Shown here piece by piece: positions 54,273 to 62,299 of a stretch of 64,000 nucleotides of DNA (the first letter of the stretch is position 1; each line of letters begins with the position of its first letter). The notes under the pieces were generated by a model. The model worked only from the letters and a program-made list of their open reading frames with translations, was not told where the DNA came from and ran no database searches. This DNA is from an uncultured bacterium (GTDB lineage: Bacteria > Bacteroidota > Rhodothermia > Rhodothermales > Rubricoccaceae), in assembly GCA_947493945.1 (NCBI GenBank), contig CANLSR010000003.1, positions 124,001-188,000 on the forward strand, given 5' to 3'. The translations under genes were made by a program, and so were the position numbers.

Positions 54273-54842
54273 TTACTCGCCCGCGCGCCGCCACGCCTTC
54301 TGGGTGGCCTCGATCGCCTTCTGGCCCACCGTCGGGTCGATGGCCTTGTCCTGGTCCACCAGCTCCTTGGCGACGACGGTGCACACCACCTCCGACAGCT
54401 CGCCGATAATCTCGGTCAGGTCCTTGAGGTTGGCGAGCGCCATCTGGGACAGCTCGTCGTCCTTGAGCGCCAGCGCCGTCGTGTAGAGCATGTGGTAGCT
54501 GATCGCCGCCAGCCCGGTGGCCGTGTACGAGTCGCGGACCATGCGCGAGACCTTGTCCGTCTGGCGGATCTGGTCGTAGAAGCCGGCCGCGACGCCGAGC
54601 GCGCCCAGGACGGCGTCCTTGACGGTCTCCTTGAGGCCGCCGCCGTCCGTCTTCTCGTTGAACGCCTCCAGCTTCGAGACGTGGCCCTGGAGCGTGGTGT
54701 GGAGGGAGGTCAGGACGCGGAGGGCCTCGGGGTACTTCTTGATCTCGTCGGAGCCGACCTGGCGCTCGACGGCCTCAGCGATGTGGGTCTCGACCGAGGC
54801 CATGTCGGTGACGTACGAGTTGATAACAGCAGTGCGATCCAT
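54273..54842 (-). CDS. Uncharacterised all-helical cytoplasmic protein
   Basis: The 189-residue protein starts at ATG 54842 (MDRTAVINSYVTDMASVETHIAEAVERQ). It appears to be a bundle of long helices with many His, Glu and Asp residues (LHTTLQGHVSKLEAFNEK, then MLYTTALALKDDELSQMA). The pattern recalls ferritin-like or DUF892 stress proteins, but I cannot confirm metal-binding residues. Codon use has fewer GC third positions than the neighbours, as in highly expressed genes. It has its own strong terminator. Confidence 0.6.
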   Translation of the reverse strand: MDRTAVINSYVTDMASVETHIAEAVERQVGSDEIKKYPEALRVLTSLHTTLQGHVSKLEAFNEKTDGGGLKETVKDAVLGALGVAAGFYDQIRQTDKVSRMVRDSYTATGLAAISYHMLYTTALALKDDELSQMALANLKDLTEIIGELSEVVCTVVAKELVDQDKAIDPTVGQKAIEATQKAWRRAGE

Positions 54843-54964
54843 GATAGAGCGGGGTGGAAAGGGACTCGTTCGACCCGGCCGGCGGCCCGCTCGTTCCGGG
54901 GGGATCGCGTGGAACCTGTCAATATCCTTTCTACCCACCGGCATAAGGAGAAGCCCGGCGGCGT

Positions 54965-56230
54965 TTACGTGGGCAAACTCCCGGCGACGGCCTCGTGGAG
55001 ATCCGCCGGGCGCAGGTGACGTCGCACGGCCTCGGTCACCTCCCGGGTCGTCAGCTCGTGGACCAGGTCCGGGTAGCGGTCGAGGTAGTCCAGCGCGAAC
55101 CCGCGCTCGGCGTTGACCAGCAGGCGCGCCGCGAGCCCGCCGGTGGTCGCCAGCCCGACGACGTGGAGCCCGGCCAGCGTCGTCTGCGTCTGGCGGAGCG
55201 CCTCGGCCGAGACGCCATCGGCGACGAAGCCCTCGACCTCGGCGCGCGTGGCCGCGACGCCGCGCGCCAGGTTCTCCTGGCTCAACGTGACCTGGATCCG
55301 CACGTGGCCGTCGTGCTCCACCGACGGGCCGCCCAGGCCGGCGCCGATGCCGTAGGTGAGCCCCTGCTCGTCGCGGACGGTCTGCATGAGCCGGCCCGAG
55401 AAGTTGCCGCCCAGCGCGAACACGCCCGCGTAGGCCGCCAGGAAGTCCGGGCTGTCGCGGCGCAAGTCGACGGCGTGGCCGAGGTGGACGTCGAGGTTGC
55501 GGCGGTCCTCCATCGGCACCTCGACGCGGCCGGGCGGCAGCGGCGCCGCGGCCGCGTCGAACGTGGCCGTCCGGCCGGTCGCGGGCCAGCCCCCGAACGC
55601 GTCGGCCACGGCGTCGGCGGTCGCCGGCGACACGTCGCCAACGACCGCCAGCGTGAACCCGTCGGACCCGACGTGGGCCGCGTGGTAGGCCCGGACGGCC
55701 TCGACCGTCACGCCGTCCAACCGCGCTAGCTCGGTCTCGGGCTCGAGCGCGTAGTTGGGGTGCGCCGGCGGGTAGAGGCGCCGGGCGAGCGCGCCGGACG
55801 CCTGGGCCCCCGTCGACTCCAGCGAGCGGCGGACGCCGGCCGTCGCCCGCACCACGGCCTTCTGGATCTCGTCGGCGTCGAGCGCCGGCTGGCGGACCTG
55901 CTCGGCGACGATCGCCAGCACCTCGGCCAAGTCGTCGCGGAGCGCCCGGCCGGAAAAGCCCATCCGCAGGCCGTCGGAGTAGAACGAGACCTGGGCGCCG
56001 CGCCCCTCCAGCTCCTGGGCGATCTCGAAGCGGTCGCGCGCCTGGGTGCCCTTGTCCAGCACGCTCGCCACGATGTCCTGGAGGATGTCGTCGTCGGCGC
56101 CGAAGTCGGGCGCGGTCTGGAACGAGCCCCGGAAGCTGACGACGTCGCGGACGCCGGTCGGGAGCAGCAGCAACCGGGCGGGGCCGGCCGAGGTGTCGGT
56201 GGTGCGGGGGGCGAGGTGGAGGTCGGACAA
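54965..56230 (-). CDS. M16 peptidase-family protein, non-catalytic partner
   Basis: The 421-residue protein has the M16 fold but lacks the HxxEH zinc motif at the expected place near residue 50. It keeps the partner-type arginine/tyrosine motif RDEQGLTYGIGAGLG. It starts at TTG 56230. In bacterial M16B pairs one subunit has the zinc and the other provides the Arg-Tyr pair, so this protein would form a heterodimer with the upstream M16 gene product. The two are 96 nt apart on the same strand. Confidence 0.85.
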   Translation of the reverse strand: MSDLHLAPRTTDTSAGPARLLLLPTGVRDVVSFRGSFQTAPDFGADDDILQDIVASVLDKGTQARDRFEIAQELEGRGAQVSFYSDGLRMGFSGRALRDDLAEVLAIVAEQVRQPALDADEIQKAVVRATAGVRRSLESTGAQASGALARRLYPPAHPNYALEPETELARLDGVTVEAVRAYHAAHVGSDGFTLAVVGDVSPATADAVADAFGGWPATGRTATFDAAAAPLPPGRVEVPMEDRRNLDVHLGHAVDLRRDSPDFLAAYAGVFALGGNFSGRLMQTVRDEQGLTYGIGAGLGGPSVEHDGHVRIQVTLSQENLARGVAATRAEVEGFVADGVSAEALRQTQTTLAGLHVVGLATTGGLAARLLVNAERGFALDYLDRYPDLVHELTTREVTEAVRRHLRPADLHEAVAGSLPT

Positions 56231-56326
56231 AGTCTCTGCGGGGAACGGCGGCCCTACACGCGCGCCCGCTGGCGGTGATCCGCTACCGCCCCAGCCGGGC
56301 CTCCAGCCCGGGCAACCCGGCGGCCG

Positions 56327-57673
56327 TCAAAGGGCCTGCCCCACGTCCGGCACGTACCACCCGACGGTCAGACGGTCGTCGTCCAAGATCTGGGCGGCGG
56401 CGGCCTGGACGTCGGCGGCGGTGACGGCCTCGACGCGGTCGCGGTAGTCGGCGAACAAGGTCCAGTCGCCCACGGCGACGGCCTCGTTGAGCTGGGCCAC
56501 GACGGCGTACGGCCCGTCGCGGCCGAACGCCTCGTCGGCGACCACCTGGCGGCGCGCGCGGGCGAGCTCCTGGTCCGTCACCCCGTCGGCGGCGACGGCC
56601 GCCAGCGCGGCCTTGAGTTCGGCCTCGGCGGTCTCGTGCGTCACGTCGGGCGCCAGCGTCGCATACGCCACGAACAGGCCCGGGTCGCGGAGGCGCGGAA
56701 AGTAGGCCGAGCACGAGGTGGCGAGCCCGCGGTCGGTGAGCGCCCGGTAGAGGCGGCTGCTCTTGCCCGCCGCCAGCACCTGGACCAGCACGTCGAGTGC
56801 GTCGGCGGCCTCGTCGAGCCCGGCCGGCGCCTTGTAGGCCAGCAGGACGGCGCCCAGCTCGCCCGCCTGACGGACCGTCACGCGGCGCTCGCCGCGCTGC
56901 TCGGGCTCGCGCGTGACCGCGGCGTCGAGGGCCCGGTGGACCAGCGGCTCGGGCGCGGCGGGATCCTCCTCGGGTCCGGCGGCGATGGCGCCGAAGTGGC
57001 GGTCGACCACGTCGAGCGCGTCGGCGCGGTCGAACTGGCCGGCGACGGTCGCGGTCGCGTTCTGGGGCCAGTAGTAGGTGTCGTAAAAGTGTCGGAGCCC
57101 GTCGGCCGTGACGGTCTCCACGTCGCTCCGCCACCCGATGACCGGGTGCCCATAGGGATGCGCCTGGAAGGCTGTGGCGTAGGTCGCGTGGAGCAGCTTG
57201 CGCAGAGCCTCGTTCTCGCCCCGGTCCAGCTCGTTGAGCACGACGGTCCGCTCCGAGGCCAGGTCTTCGTCGCGGACGCGGGCGCCTCGCATCCGGTCGG
57301 CCTCGATCTCGACCGCCTTTTCGAGGTGCTCGCTGGGCAGCAGCGCGTAGTAGTTGGTGCGGTCGTACCAGGTGGTGGCGTTGATCTGGCCTCCGACGGC
57401 CTGGAGCGTTTGGAAGACGCTCGTCCCGAGGTCGCGGTTGAAGCGCTCGGAGCCCTTGAACATCAGGTGCTCCAACAGGTGCGTCGCCCCGGTCAGCCCC
57501 GCGCCCTCGTTGCGGCTGCCGACGCGGTAGGTCACCTGGAAGGCCACGACCGGCGCGGCGTCGTCGGGCACCAACAGGACCGACAGCCCGTTGCCGCGGT
57601 GGCGATATTCCTCGGCGCCGCCCGCGGCGTGGACAAACTCGAAGGCGGCATGATCGACAGATTCGGCGGGCAT
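56327..57673 (-). CDS. M16 zinc metallopeptidase, catalytic subunit
   Basis: The 448-residue protein has the zinc site GATHLLEHLMFKGSERF (HxxEH, about residue 66-70) and the distal Glu in VVLNELDRGENE. The rest follows the M16 N- and C-domain pattern (DVETVTADGLRHFYDTYYWPQNATATVAG). It cleaves small peptides or misfolded fragments; no signal peptide is visible, so it is probably cytoplasmic. I use ATG 57673 (MPAESVDHAAF) rather than the track start. Confidence 0.92.
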   Translation of the reverse strand: MPAESVDHAAFEFVHAAGGAEEYRHRGNGLSVLLVPDDAAPVVAFQVTYRVGSRNEGAGLTGATHLLEHLMFKGSERFNRDLGTSVFQTLQAVGGQINATTWYDRTNYYALLPSEHLEKAVEIEADRMRGARVRDEDLASERTVVLNELDRGENEALRKLLHATYATAFQAHPYGHPVIGWRSDVETVTADGLRHFYDTYYWPQNATATVAGQFDRADALDVVDRHFGAIAAGPEEDPAAPEPLVHRALDAAVTREPEQRGERRVTVRQAGELGAVLLAYKAPAGLDEAADALDVLVQVLAAGKSSRLYRALTDRGLATSCSAYFPRLRDPGLFVAYATLAPDVTHETAEAELKAALAAVAADGVTDQELARARRQVVADEAFGRDGPYAVVAQLNEAVAVGDWTLFADYRDRVEAVTAADVQAAAAQILDDDRLTVGWYVPDVGQAL

Positions 57674-57808
57674 CGGCGCGGGCGGGGCGGTGGGTCGGGC
57701 GCCCTCGGACGGCCCCGCCCGGTCGGAGATCCCGCCGCCCGACGTGCGAATCGCGCCGGCCAGGCCGTCCACCCCCGCGCCCGCCGCTCCTCATCCCCCG
57801 ACGTTTCC

Positions 57809-58213
57809 ATGCGCCTGTCCCTCCTGTCCCTCGTGCTGCTCCTGGCCGCCGCCGGCTGCCGCGTCGAAACCCGCGACGCCGACGCCCCGCCCGCCGTGTT
57901 GCCCGGCGCCGGGGTGTCGGCCCGCCAGCCGGTCGAGCCCCCCGCCCGTGCCGTGCCGCCTGGAGAGCGCCCCGAGGTGGTGCTCTACGTCACCGAGTGG
58001 TGCCCGTACTGCAAGCAGGCACGGGAGTACATGGATACCGAGGGCGTGCCCCACCGCGTCGTCGACATCGAGGCGAGCGCCGAGAACCAGCGGGAGTACC
58101 AGGCGATGGGCGGCCAGGGCGGCATCCCGCTCGTGGCCGTCGGCCCGGAGACCATCGAGGGCTGGAGCGCCCCGATGGCCCGCCAGATGCTCGACGCGGC
58201 CGGCTACGACTGA
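57809..58213 (+). CDS. Glutaredoxin-like lipoprotein
   Basis: The 134-residue protein has a signal with lipobox LLLAAAGC, a Pro/Ala-rich linker and a glutaredoxin domain with active site EWCPYCKQAREYM and the cis-Pro region QGGIPLVAVGPE. Glutaredoxins are normally cytoplasmic; here lipidation would anchor it in the envelope. It could reduce periplasmic disulfides or act on a mixed-disulfide partner. It is divergent from the M16 gene and converges on the rmlC-like gene. Confidence 0.85.
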   Translation: MRLSLLSLVLLLAAAGCRVETRDADAPPAVLPGAGVSARQPVEPPARAVPPGERPEVVLYVTEWCPYCKQAREYMDTEGVPHRVVDIEASAENQREYQAMGGQGGIPLVAVGPETIEGWSAPMARQMLDAAGYD

Positions 58214-58220
58214 CGAGTCT

Positions 58221-58245
58221 CCCGCTGGCGGCGACCGCCAGCGGG
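58221..58245. repeat. CCGCTGGCGG-family hairpin between convergent genes
   Basis: Perfect 11-bp arms CCCGCTGGCGG and CCGCCAGCGGG with a CGA loop, identical in arms to the copy at 40942-40966. Confidence 0.8.
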
Positions 58246-58773
58246 TCAGGCGACGAGCGGGTAGCCGGCGTCGCGCGGGTGGATCGCCCGCACCTCGGCC
58301 GGCCACGCGATGCCGAACGCCGGATCGTCCCAGCGGACGCCCCGGCCGGCCTCGGGCACATAGGGCGTCGTGATGGTGTAGAGCACCTCGGCCGCGTCCT
58401 CCAGCGTTAGGAAGCCGTGGGCGCAGCCTTCGGGGATCCACAGCGCCGCGCCGTTGTCGGCCGAGAGCGTTTGGCCGTGCCACTGGCGGAACGTCTCGGA
58501 GCCAGGGCGAAGGTCGAGGCACACGTCCCAGATGGCTCCGCGCGTGCAGCGCACCAGCTTGGCCTCGGCGTGAGGCGCCGCCTGGAAATGCATCCCGCGC
58601 AGCGTGCCCCGGACGTGGTTGTACGACGTCGAGCACTGCGCCACGCGTCCGTCGAGCCCCGCCGCCGCCAGCTCGGCGCCGTCCCAGGTGCGCGCAAAGT
58701 GGCCCCGGTCGTCCGCGTGCCGCTCGGGGCGGACGACGACGCAGCCGGGAATGGAGGTGGGCTGGAGGTTCAC
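58246..58773 (-). CDS. rfbC: dTDP-4-dehydrorhamnose 3,5-epimerase-like protein
   Basis: The 175-residue protein has the RmlC cupin fold with HADDRGHFARTWD, the catalytic-His motif RGMHFQAAPHAEAKLVRC, WIPEGCAHGFLTL and TPYVPEAGRGVRWDDPAFGIAWP. It epimerises C3 and C5 of a dTDP-4-keto-6-deoxyhexose. The start is GTG 58773. It is downstream of a sugar C-methyltransferase and an epimerase, suggesting a modified deoxysugar for surface polysaccharide. RmlC-like enzymes of other sugars (such as EvaD-type) cannot be excluded. Confidence 0.85.
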   Translation of the reverse strand: MNLQPTSIPGCVVVRPERHADDRGHFARTWDGAELAAAGLDGRVAQCSTSYNHVRGTLRGMHFQAAPHAEAKLVRCTRGAIWDVCLDLRPGSETFRQWHGQTLSADNGAALWIPEGCAHGFLTLEDAAEVLYTITTPYVPEAGRGVRWDDPAFGIAWPAEVRAIHPRDAGYPLVA

Positions 58774-59079
58774 GGTTCAGGGTTCGCGGTCTGGACCCTC
58801 CGCGCCGCTAGTGCAGAACTCAAGTTGGTGTCATCCTGAGCGAACGCGAAGGATCTCAACTCGGCCTCTCAGCCCGTCGGCACCGGCCCCAACGGCTTGA
58901 GGGGTTGGCGCTGAGATCCTTCGGCAAGCTCAGGATGACAAGAGGGGCGGACAGCATTCCGAACTGTGCGCTGGCGGAGCGCGTCGCCGGTCGGGAGACG
59001 CCTTGCATGGGAGCGCTCAGTTGAGGGCCGGACGCGGTCTCCTCGTCCTCGAACGGCGGACGGCGACCCCTGGACCTCC
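58774..59079. other. Intergenic region with an inverted TGTCATCCTGAG repeat pair
   Basis: Apart from the repeat pair, listed separately, I see no gene or clear promoter in this 306-nt gap between the C-methyltransferase and rfbC. Confidence 0.5.
58829..58940. repeat. Inverted TGTCATCCTGAG repeat pair (REP/MITE-like)
   Basis: TGTCATCCTGAGCGAACGCGAAGGATCTCA and, inverted, TGAGATCCTTCGGCAAGCTCAGGATGACA lie about 50 nt apart. The sequence is a widely dispersed intergenic repeat that I recall from many bacterial genomes. Each arm also contains an internal AAGGATCT-type box. Confidence 0.75.
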
Positions 59080-60381
59080 TCAAAACACCTCGACGGACGG
59101 GATCGGGACGACGAACTGGCCGCCCCACTCGCGGACGTGGCTCATCTGGGCCGCGATCTCGTCGCGGAGGTTCCACGGCAGGATCAGGACGTAGTCGGGC
59201 CGGGTCTCGGCGATGCGCGACGGGTCGTAGACCGGCAGCCGGGCGCCGGGCGTCCAGGTGCCCTGCTTGTACGGGTTGCGGTCGACGGTGTAGTCCACCA
59301 GGTCGGTGCGGATGCCGCAGGCGTTGAGCAGCGTGTTGCCCTTGCCGGGCGCGCCGTAGCCCACGACGGTCCGGCCCCGGCGGCGGGCGTCGATCAGGAA
59401 GTCGAGCAGGCCGCGCTTGGCCGCGCGCACGCGCTCGGCGAAGGCCGCGTAGGTCGCCAGGTCGTCGACGCCCCAGGCCTGCTCGCGCGCCGCCAGCTGG
59501 CGGGCGCGGTCGGTGACGGGCTTGCTCGCGTCGGACGCGTGGCGGGCGTAGAGCCGCAGCGATCCGCCGTGCGTCGGCAGCGTCTCGACGTCGAACAGCA
59601 CCAGCCCGTGGCGCGCGAACACGCGCTCGGCGGCGGTAAACGAGAAGTACGAAAAGTGCTCGTGGTAGATCGTGTCGAACTGGTTGCCGTCGATGAGCTC
59701 CACCAGGTGCGGAAACTCGACCGTGGCCACGCCGCGCTCGGCCAGCAGCACCGCCAGCCCGGCAACGAAGCTGTTGAGGTGGGGCGTGTGGGCCAGCACG
59801 TTGTTGGCCGCGATCACGTCGGCCACGATGCCCTCGGCACGCATCCGCTCCGCTTCCTCCTGGCCGAAGAACGCAACCCGCGTCGGCACGCCGCGCTGGC
59901 GGGCGGCGTCGGCGACGTTGGCGGCCGGCTCGATGCCTAGGCAGGGAATGCCGCGCGCGACGGCGTGCTGGAGCAGGTAGCCGTCGTTGGAGGCGATCTC
60001 CACCATCAGGCTTTCCGGCCCGAGCCTGAACCGCTCGGCCACGTCGTCCACGTAGCGCCGGGCGTGCGCCACCCACGAGTCGGAGTAGGACGAGAAGTAG
60101 GCGTACTCGCCCTCAAAGATGGCCTCGGGCGGCACCACCGCGTCGATCTGGACCAGCGCGCACTCGTGGCAGACGAACGCGTGCAGCGGGTAGAACGTCT
60201 CGCCCTCGCCCAGCTGGTCGGGCCGGACCACGTTCTGGCACGGCGGGCTGAGGCCCAGGTCCACCACCGAGAACCGCAGCGGCGCCCCGCACGAGCGGCA
60301 CGGGAAGCCCTGGTCGGGCACCTCGGCCGGCAAGGCGGCGGGCGTCCCGTCGGGGCGGGCCGGAACGTTGAGGGTCGGCAT
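59080..60381 (-). CDS. Sugar C-methyltransferase (TylCIII/NovU-like)
   Basis: The 433-residue protein has an N-terminal zinc-binding domain (CRSCGAPLRF and FVCHECALVQID). A SAM-binding core follows (LMVEIASNDGYLLQHAVARG, then ADVIAANNVLAHTPHL). A C-terminal domain closes it (VVGYGAPGKGNTLLNACGI, DRNPYKQGTWTPG). This three-part build is that of nucleotide-sugar C3-methyltransferases. The catalytic FDTIYHEHFSYFS motif is present. It is 2 nt from the epimerase gene, so the two are probably one unit. Confidence 0.9.
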   Translation of the reverse strand: MPTLNVPARPDGTPAALPAEVPDQGFPCRSCGAPLRFSVVDLGLSPPCQNVVRPDQLGEGETFYPLHAFVCHECALVQIDAVVPPEAIFEGEYAYFSSYSDSWVAHARRYVDDVAERFRLGPESLMVEIASNDGYLLQHAVARGIPCLGIEPAANVADAARQRGVPTRVAFFGQEEAERMRAEGIVADVIAANNVLAHTPHLNSFVAGLAVLLAERGVATVEFPHLVELIDGNQFDTIYHEHFSYFSFTAAERVFARHGLVLFDVETLPTHGGSLRLYARHASDASKPVTDRARQLAAREQAWGVDDLATYAAFAERVRAAKRGLLDFLIDARRRGRTVVGYGAPGKGNTLLNACGIRTDLVDYTVDRNPYKQGTWTPGARLPVYDPSRIAETRPDYVLILPWNLRDEIAAQMSHVREWGGQFVVPIPSVEVF

Positions 60382-60383
60382 GG

Positions 60384-61454
60384 CTAGGCGCTGGCGACGA
60401 GCGTGGGCGCGGCCGAGGCGTGGTCCGCGAGCGCCGTCCACCGCAGGTCGGCGCCGAGCTGGCCCGACTCGATCAGCGAGCGCAGGCGGGCGACGCGCGA
60501 GTAGCGCGGCCCCTCGAACACGGCCGGCGACAGACCCCGCCCGGCGAGGGCGTCGCGCACCTCGCGCACGCCGTCGCGGACCGTCCACGCCGGCCGCCAG
60601 CCGGGCAGGCGCTCGGCGATCTTGGCGAAGCTGACGCGGTAGGAGCGCGCGTCGGGCGAGGCGCCGTCCGCCAGCGTGACGCGGCAGCCGCCCACCTCCT
60701 CCCCCACGATGCGCGCGAGGTCTCGGATCTGGTAGTTCTCGCCCTCGCGGCCCACGTTGAACGCCTGGTCGTGGACGGCCTCTCGCGGCGCCTCCAGCAC
60801 CGCCAACACCGCGTGGCACGCGTCCTGAACATGAACGAGTGGCCGCCACGGCGTCCCGTCGCTGGTCATGCGAACCGCGCCGGTCGCGACCGCCCACGCC
60901 GTCAAGCTGTTGATGACCAGGTCGAATCTCAGCCTCGGGCTGACGCCGTAGACAGTCGCGTTGCGGAGGCACACCGGCGAGAACGCGTCCGACGCGAGCG
61001 CCCGGATGCCGGCCTCGGCGTCCACCTTGGCGCGGCCGTAGGGCGTCACGGGGTTGAATCCCGCCTCTTCGGTCACGGCGTCCTGGCCGGCTGCGCCGTA
61101 CAGGCTGCACGACGACGCGAACACGAACCGCCGCGCGCCGGCCTCGCGCGCCAGCGCCGCCAGCCGCACGCTGGCGCCCGCGTTCACGCGGTCGGTCAGG
61201 CCGGGGTCGAGGTCTCCTAGCGGGTCGTTCGACAGGTTGGCCAGGTGGACCACGGCGTCGAACCCGGCCACGTCCATGACCCCGGCGTCGCGGATGTCGA
61301 GGCGGCGCGACGGTGGCGCGGGCGGCTGGTCCCCGAACTCACAGGCCGAGAACCAGCCCGAGTCCAGGCCGATCACGTCGTGGCCAGCCTCTTGGAGAAC
61401 GGGGCCGAGGACCGCCCCGATGTACCCGTCGTGGCCGGTAAGGAGGATGCGCAT
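60384..61454 (-). CDS. NAD-dependent nucleotide-sugar epimerase/dehydratase
   Basis: The 356-residue SDR protein has the Rossmann motif LLTGHDGYIGAVLGP, the catalytic YGRAK (YxxxK, about residue 145) and the catalytic Ser region FASSCSLYG. It contains an LRNATVYGVSPRLRFDLVIN segment typical of extended SDRs. It would act on a dTDP- or UDP-sugar feeding the downstream C-methyltransferase. The exact reaction is not clear. It begins the cluster; a GC-rich 156-nt gap precedes it with the terminator of the next gene. Confidence 0.9.
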   Translation of the reverse strand: MRILLTGHDGYIGAVLGPVLQEAGHDVIGLDSGWFSACEFGDQPPAPPSRRLDIRDAGVMDVAGFDAVVHLANLSNDPLGDLDPGLTDRVNAGASVRLAALAREAGARRFVFASSCSLYGAAGQDAVTEEAGFNPVTPYGRAKVDAEAGIRALASDAFSPVCLRNATVYGVSPRLRFDLVINSLTAWAVATGAVRMTSDGTPWRPLVHVQDACHAVLAVLEAPREAVHDQAFNVGREGENYQIRDLARIVGEEVGGCRVTLADGASPDARSYRVSFAKIAERLPGWRPAWTVRDGVREVRDALAGRGLSPAVFEGPRYSRVARLRSLIESGQLGADLRWTALADHASAAPTLVASA

Positions 61455-61547
61455 GGAGAGAGGAGGAGTTCCACGTCCTCCTTAGCCAACGCCGTTCCAG
61501 TCGTCCAAGGCCGCCGGGGCTGGCGCCCACGGCGCCCACCCGGGGCA

Positions 61548-61587
61548 CAAACGAAACGGGGCCGTCCGGAATCACCGGACGGCCCCG
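61548..61587 (-). terminator. Intrinsic terminator after the 96-residue gene
   Basis: On the minus strand a perfect 13-bp stem CGGGGCCGTCCGG / CCGGACGGCCCCG with a 5-nt loop is followed by TTTCGTTTGTG, 23 nt after the stop. Confidence 0.85.
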
Positions 61588-61610
61588 TCGGAGCGTGCCA
61601 GGAGTGTGCC

Positions 61611-61901
61611 CTAGACGCGCGAGATGTGCACCTCGTACATATCGCCTTCGGCGCGCCGGCTGTTCACCTTGTGCTCGCCGTCGAAGTTCCGCCGCATGTA
61701 GTTGCGGACGCCCTGGACTTCGTTCTTGCTTGCCTGGAAGGCCAGCACGCTGTCCTTCTTCAGACTGTCGAACTGGTCGCCGATGGGAGAATACTTGCTG
61801 CGCCGCGTTCCCTTGACGCTTCGGCGCTCCGATGCCTCCTTCTCCGAGATCGTCTCGAAGTCGAAGTCGGTGTTCTTGCGGCTGGATTTCGTTTTTGCCA
61901 T
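61611..61901 (-). CDS. Small basic protein of unknown function
   Basis: The 96-residue product is strongly charged (MAKTKSSRKNTDFDFETISEK, then RRSVKGTRRSKYSPIGDQ) with a C-terminal beta-rich stretch (EGDMYEVHISRV). The sequence NEVQGVRNYMRRNF resembles a short helix. Codons are less GC-biased than the neighbours. I do not recognise it; a nucleic-acid-binding role would suit the charge, but that is inference. It stands alone with a good terminator, which supports it being real. Confidence 0.6.
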   Translation of the reverse strand: MAKTKSSRKNTDFDFETISEKEASERRSVKGTRRSKYSPIGDQFDSLKKDSVLAFQASKNEVQGVRNYMRRNFDGEHKVNSRRAEGDMYEVHISRV

Positions 61902-62299
61902 GACCTTGATAAGGATGAAGTGTGGAAGGCATCTGCGCCCTCGCGGTTCCTACTATCCACCCGCGGCGCGCGTCGTTCCCTTTGGTGTGTCAATAATTGT
62001 CTCGCTCAGCACTGTAAGGTTCGGCCGGGTTGACCCACCCCGTCTACCCGCGAGGTATTGCCTGCCGAGGGCGTCCGCGCGCAGACGACGCAATTCGCAA
62101 CCGCAGCGGACCTGTCCTGGACCGCCCGAAGCTGCACCGGAACCAGCGGGCCGACCTTTCCGCCAGTCTGCGGCCAGGACACGTGACCACGCACCGCCCG
62201 GACCCGCGACACAGCCCTCCAGAGCTTTCTCCCCGTCGGAGCCTTTTGCGAGGATGCCCCCCGCGTGAGACGCCCGCGTGAGACGTGCCGGCGCGTCCG
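61902..62299. other. Lower-GC intergenic region with a 13-bp tandem duplication
   Basis: The region is less GC-rich than its surroundings and looks like degenerate DNA. CCCGCGTGAGACG repeats twice in tandem at 62260-62285, just after the AP2-like gene. A TTGACA hexamer (minus strand) occurs at about 61990. No gene, tRNA or transposase remnant was recognised. Confidence 0.45.

Noticed and set aside
62006-62212. 68-residue minus-strand ORF between genes
   Set aside because: No family features and poor codon pattern; more likely non-coding.
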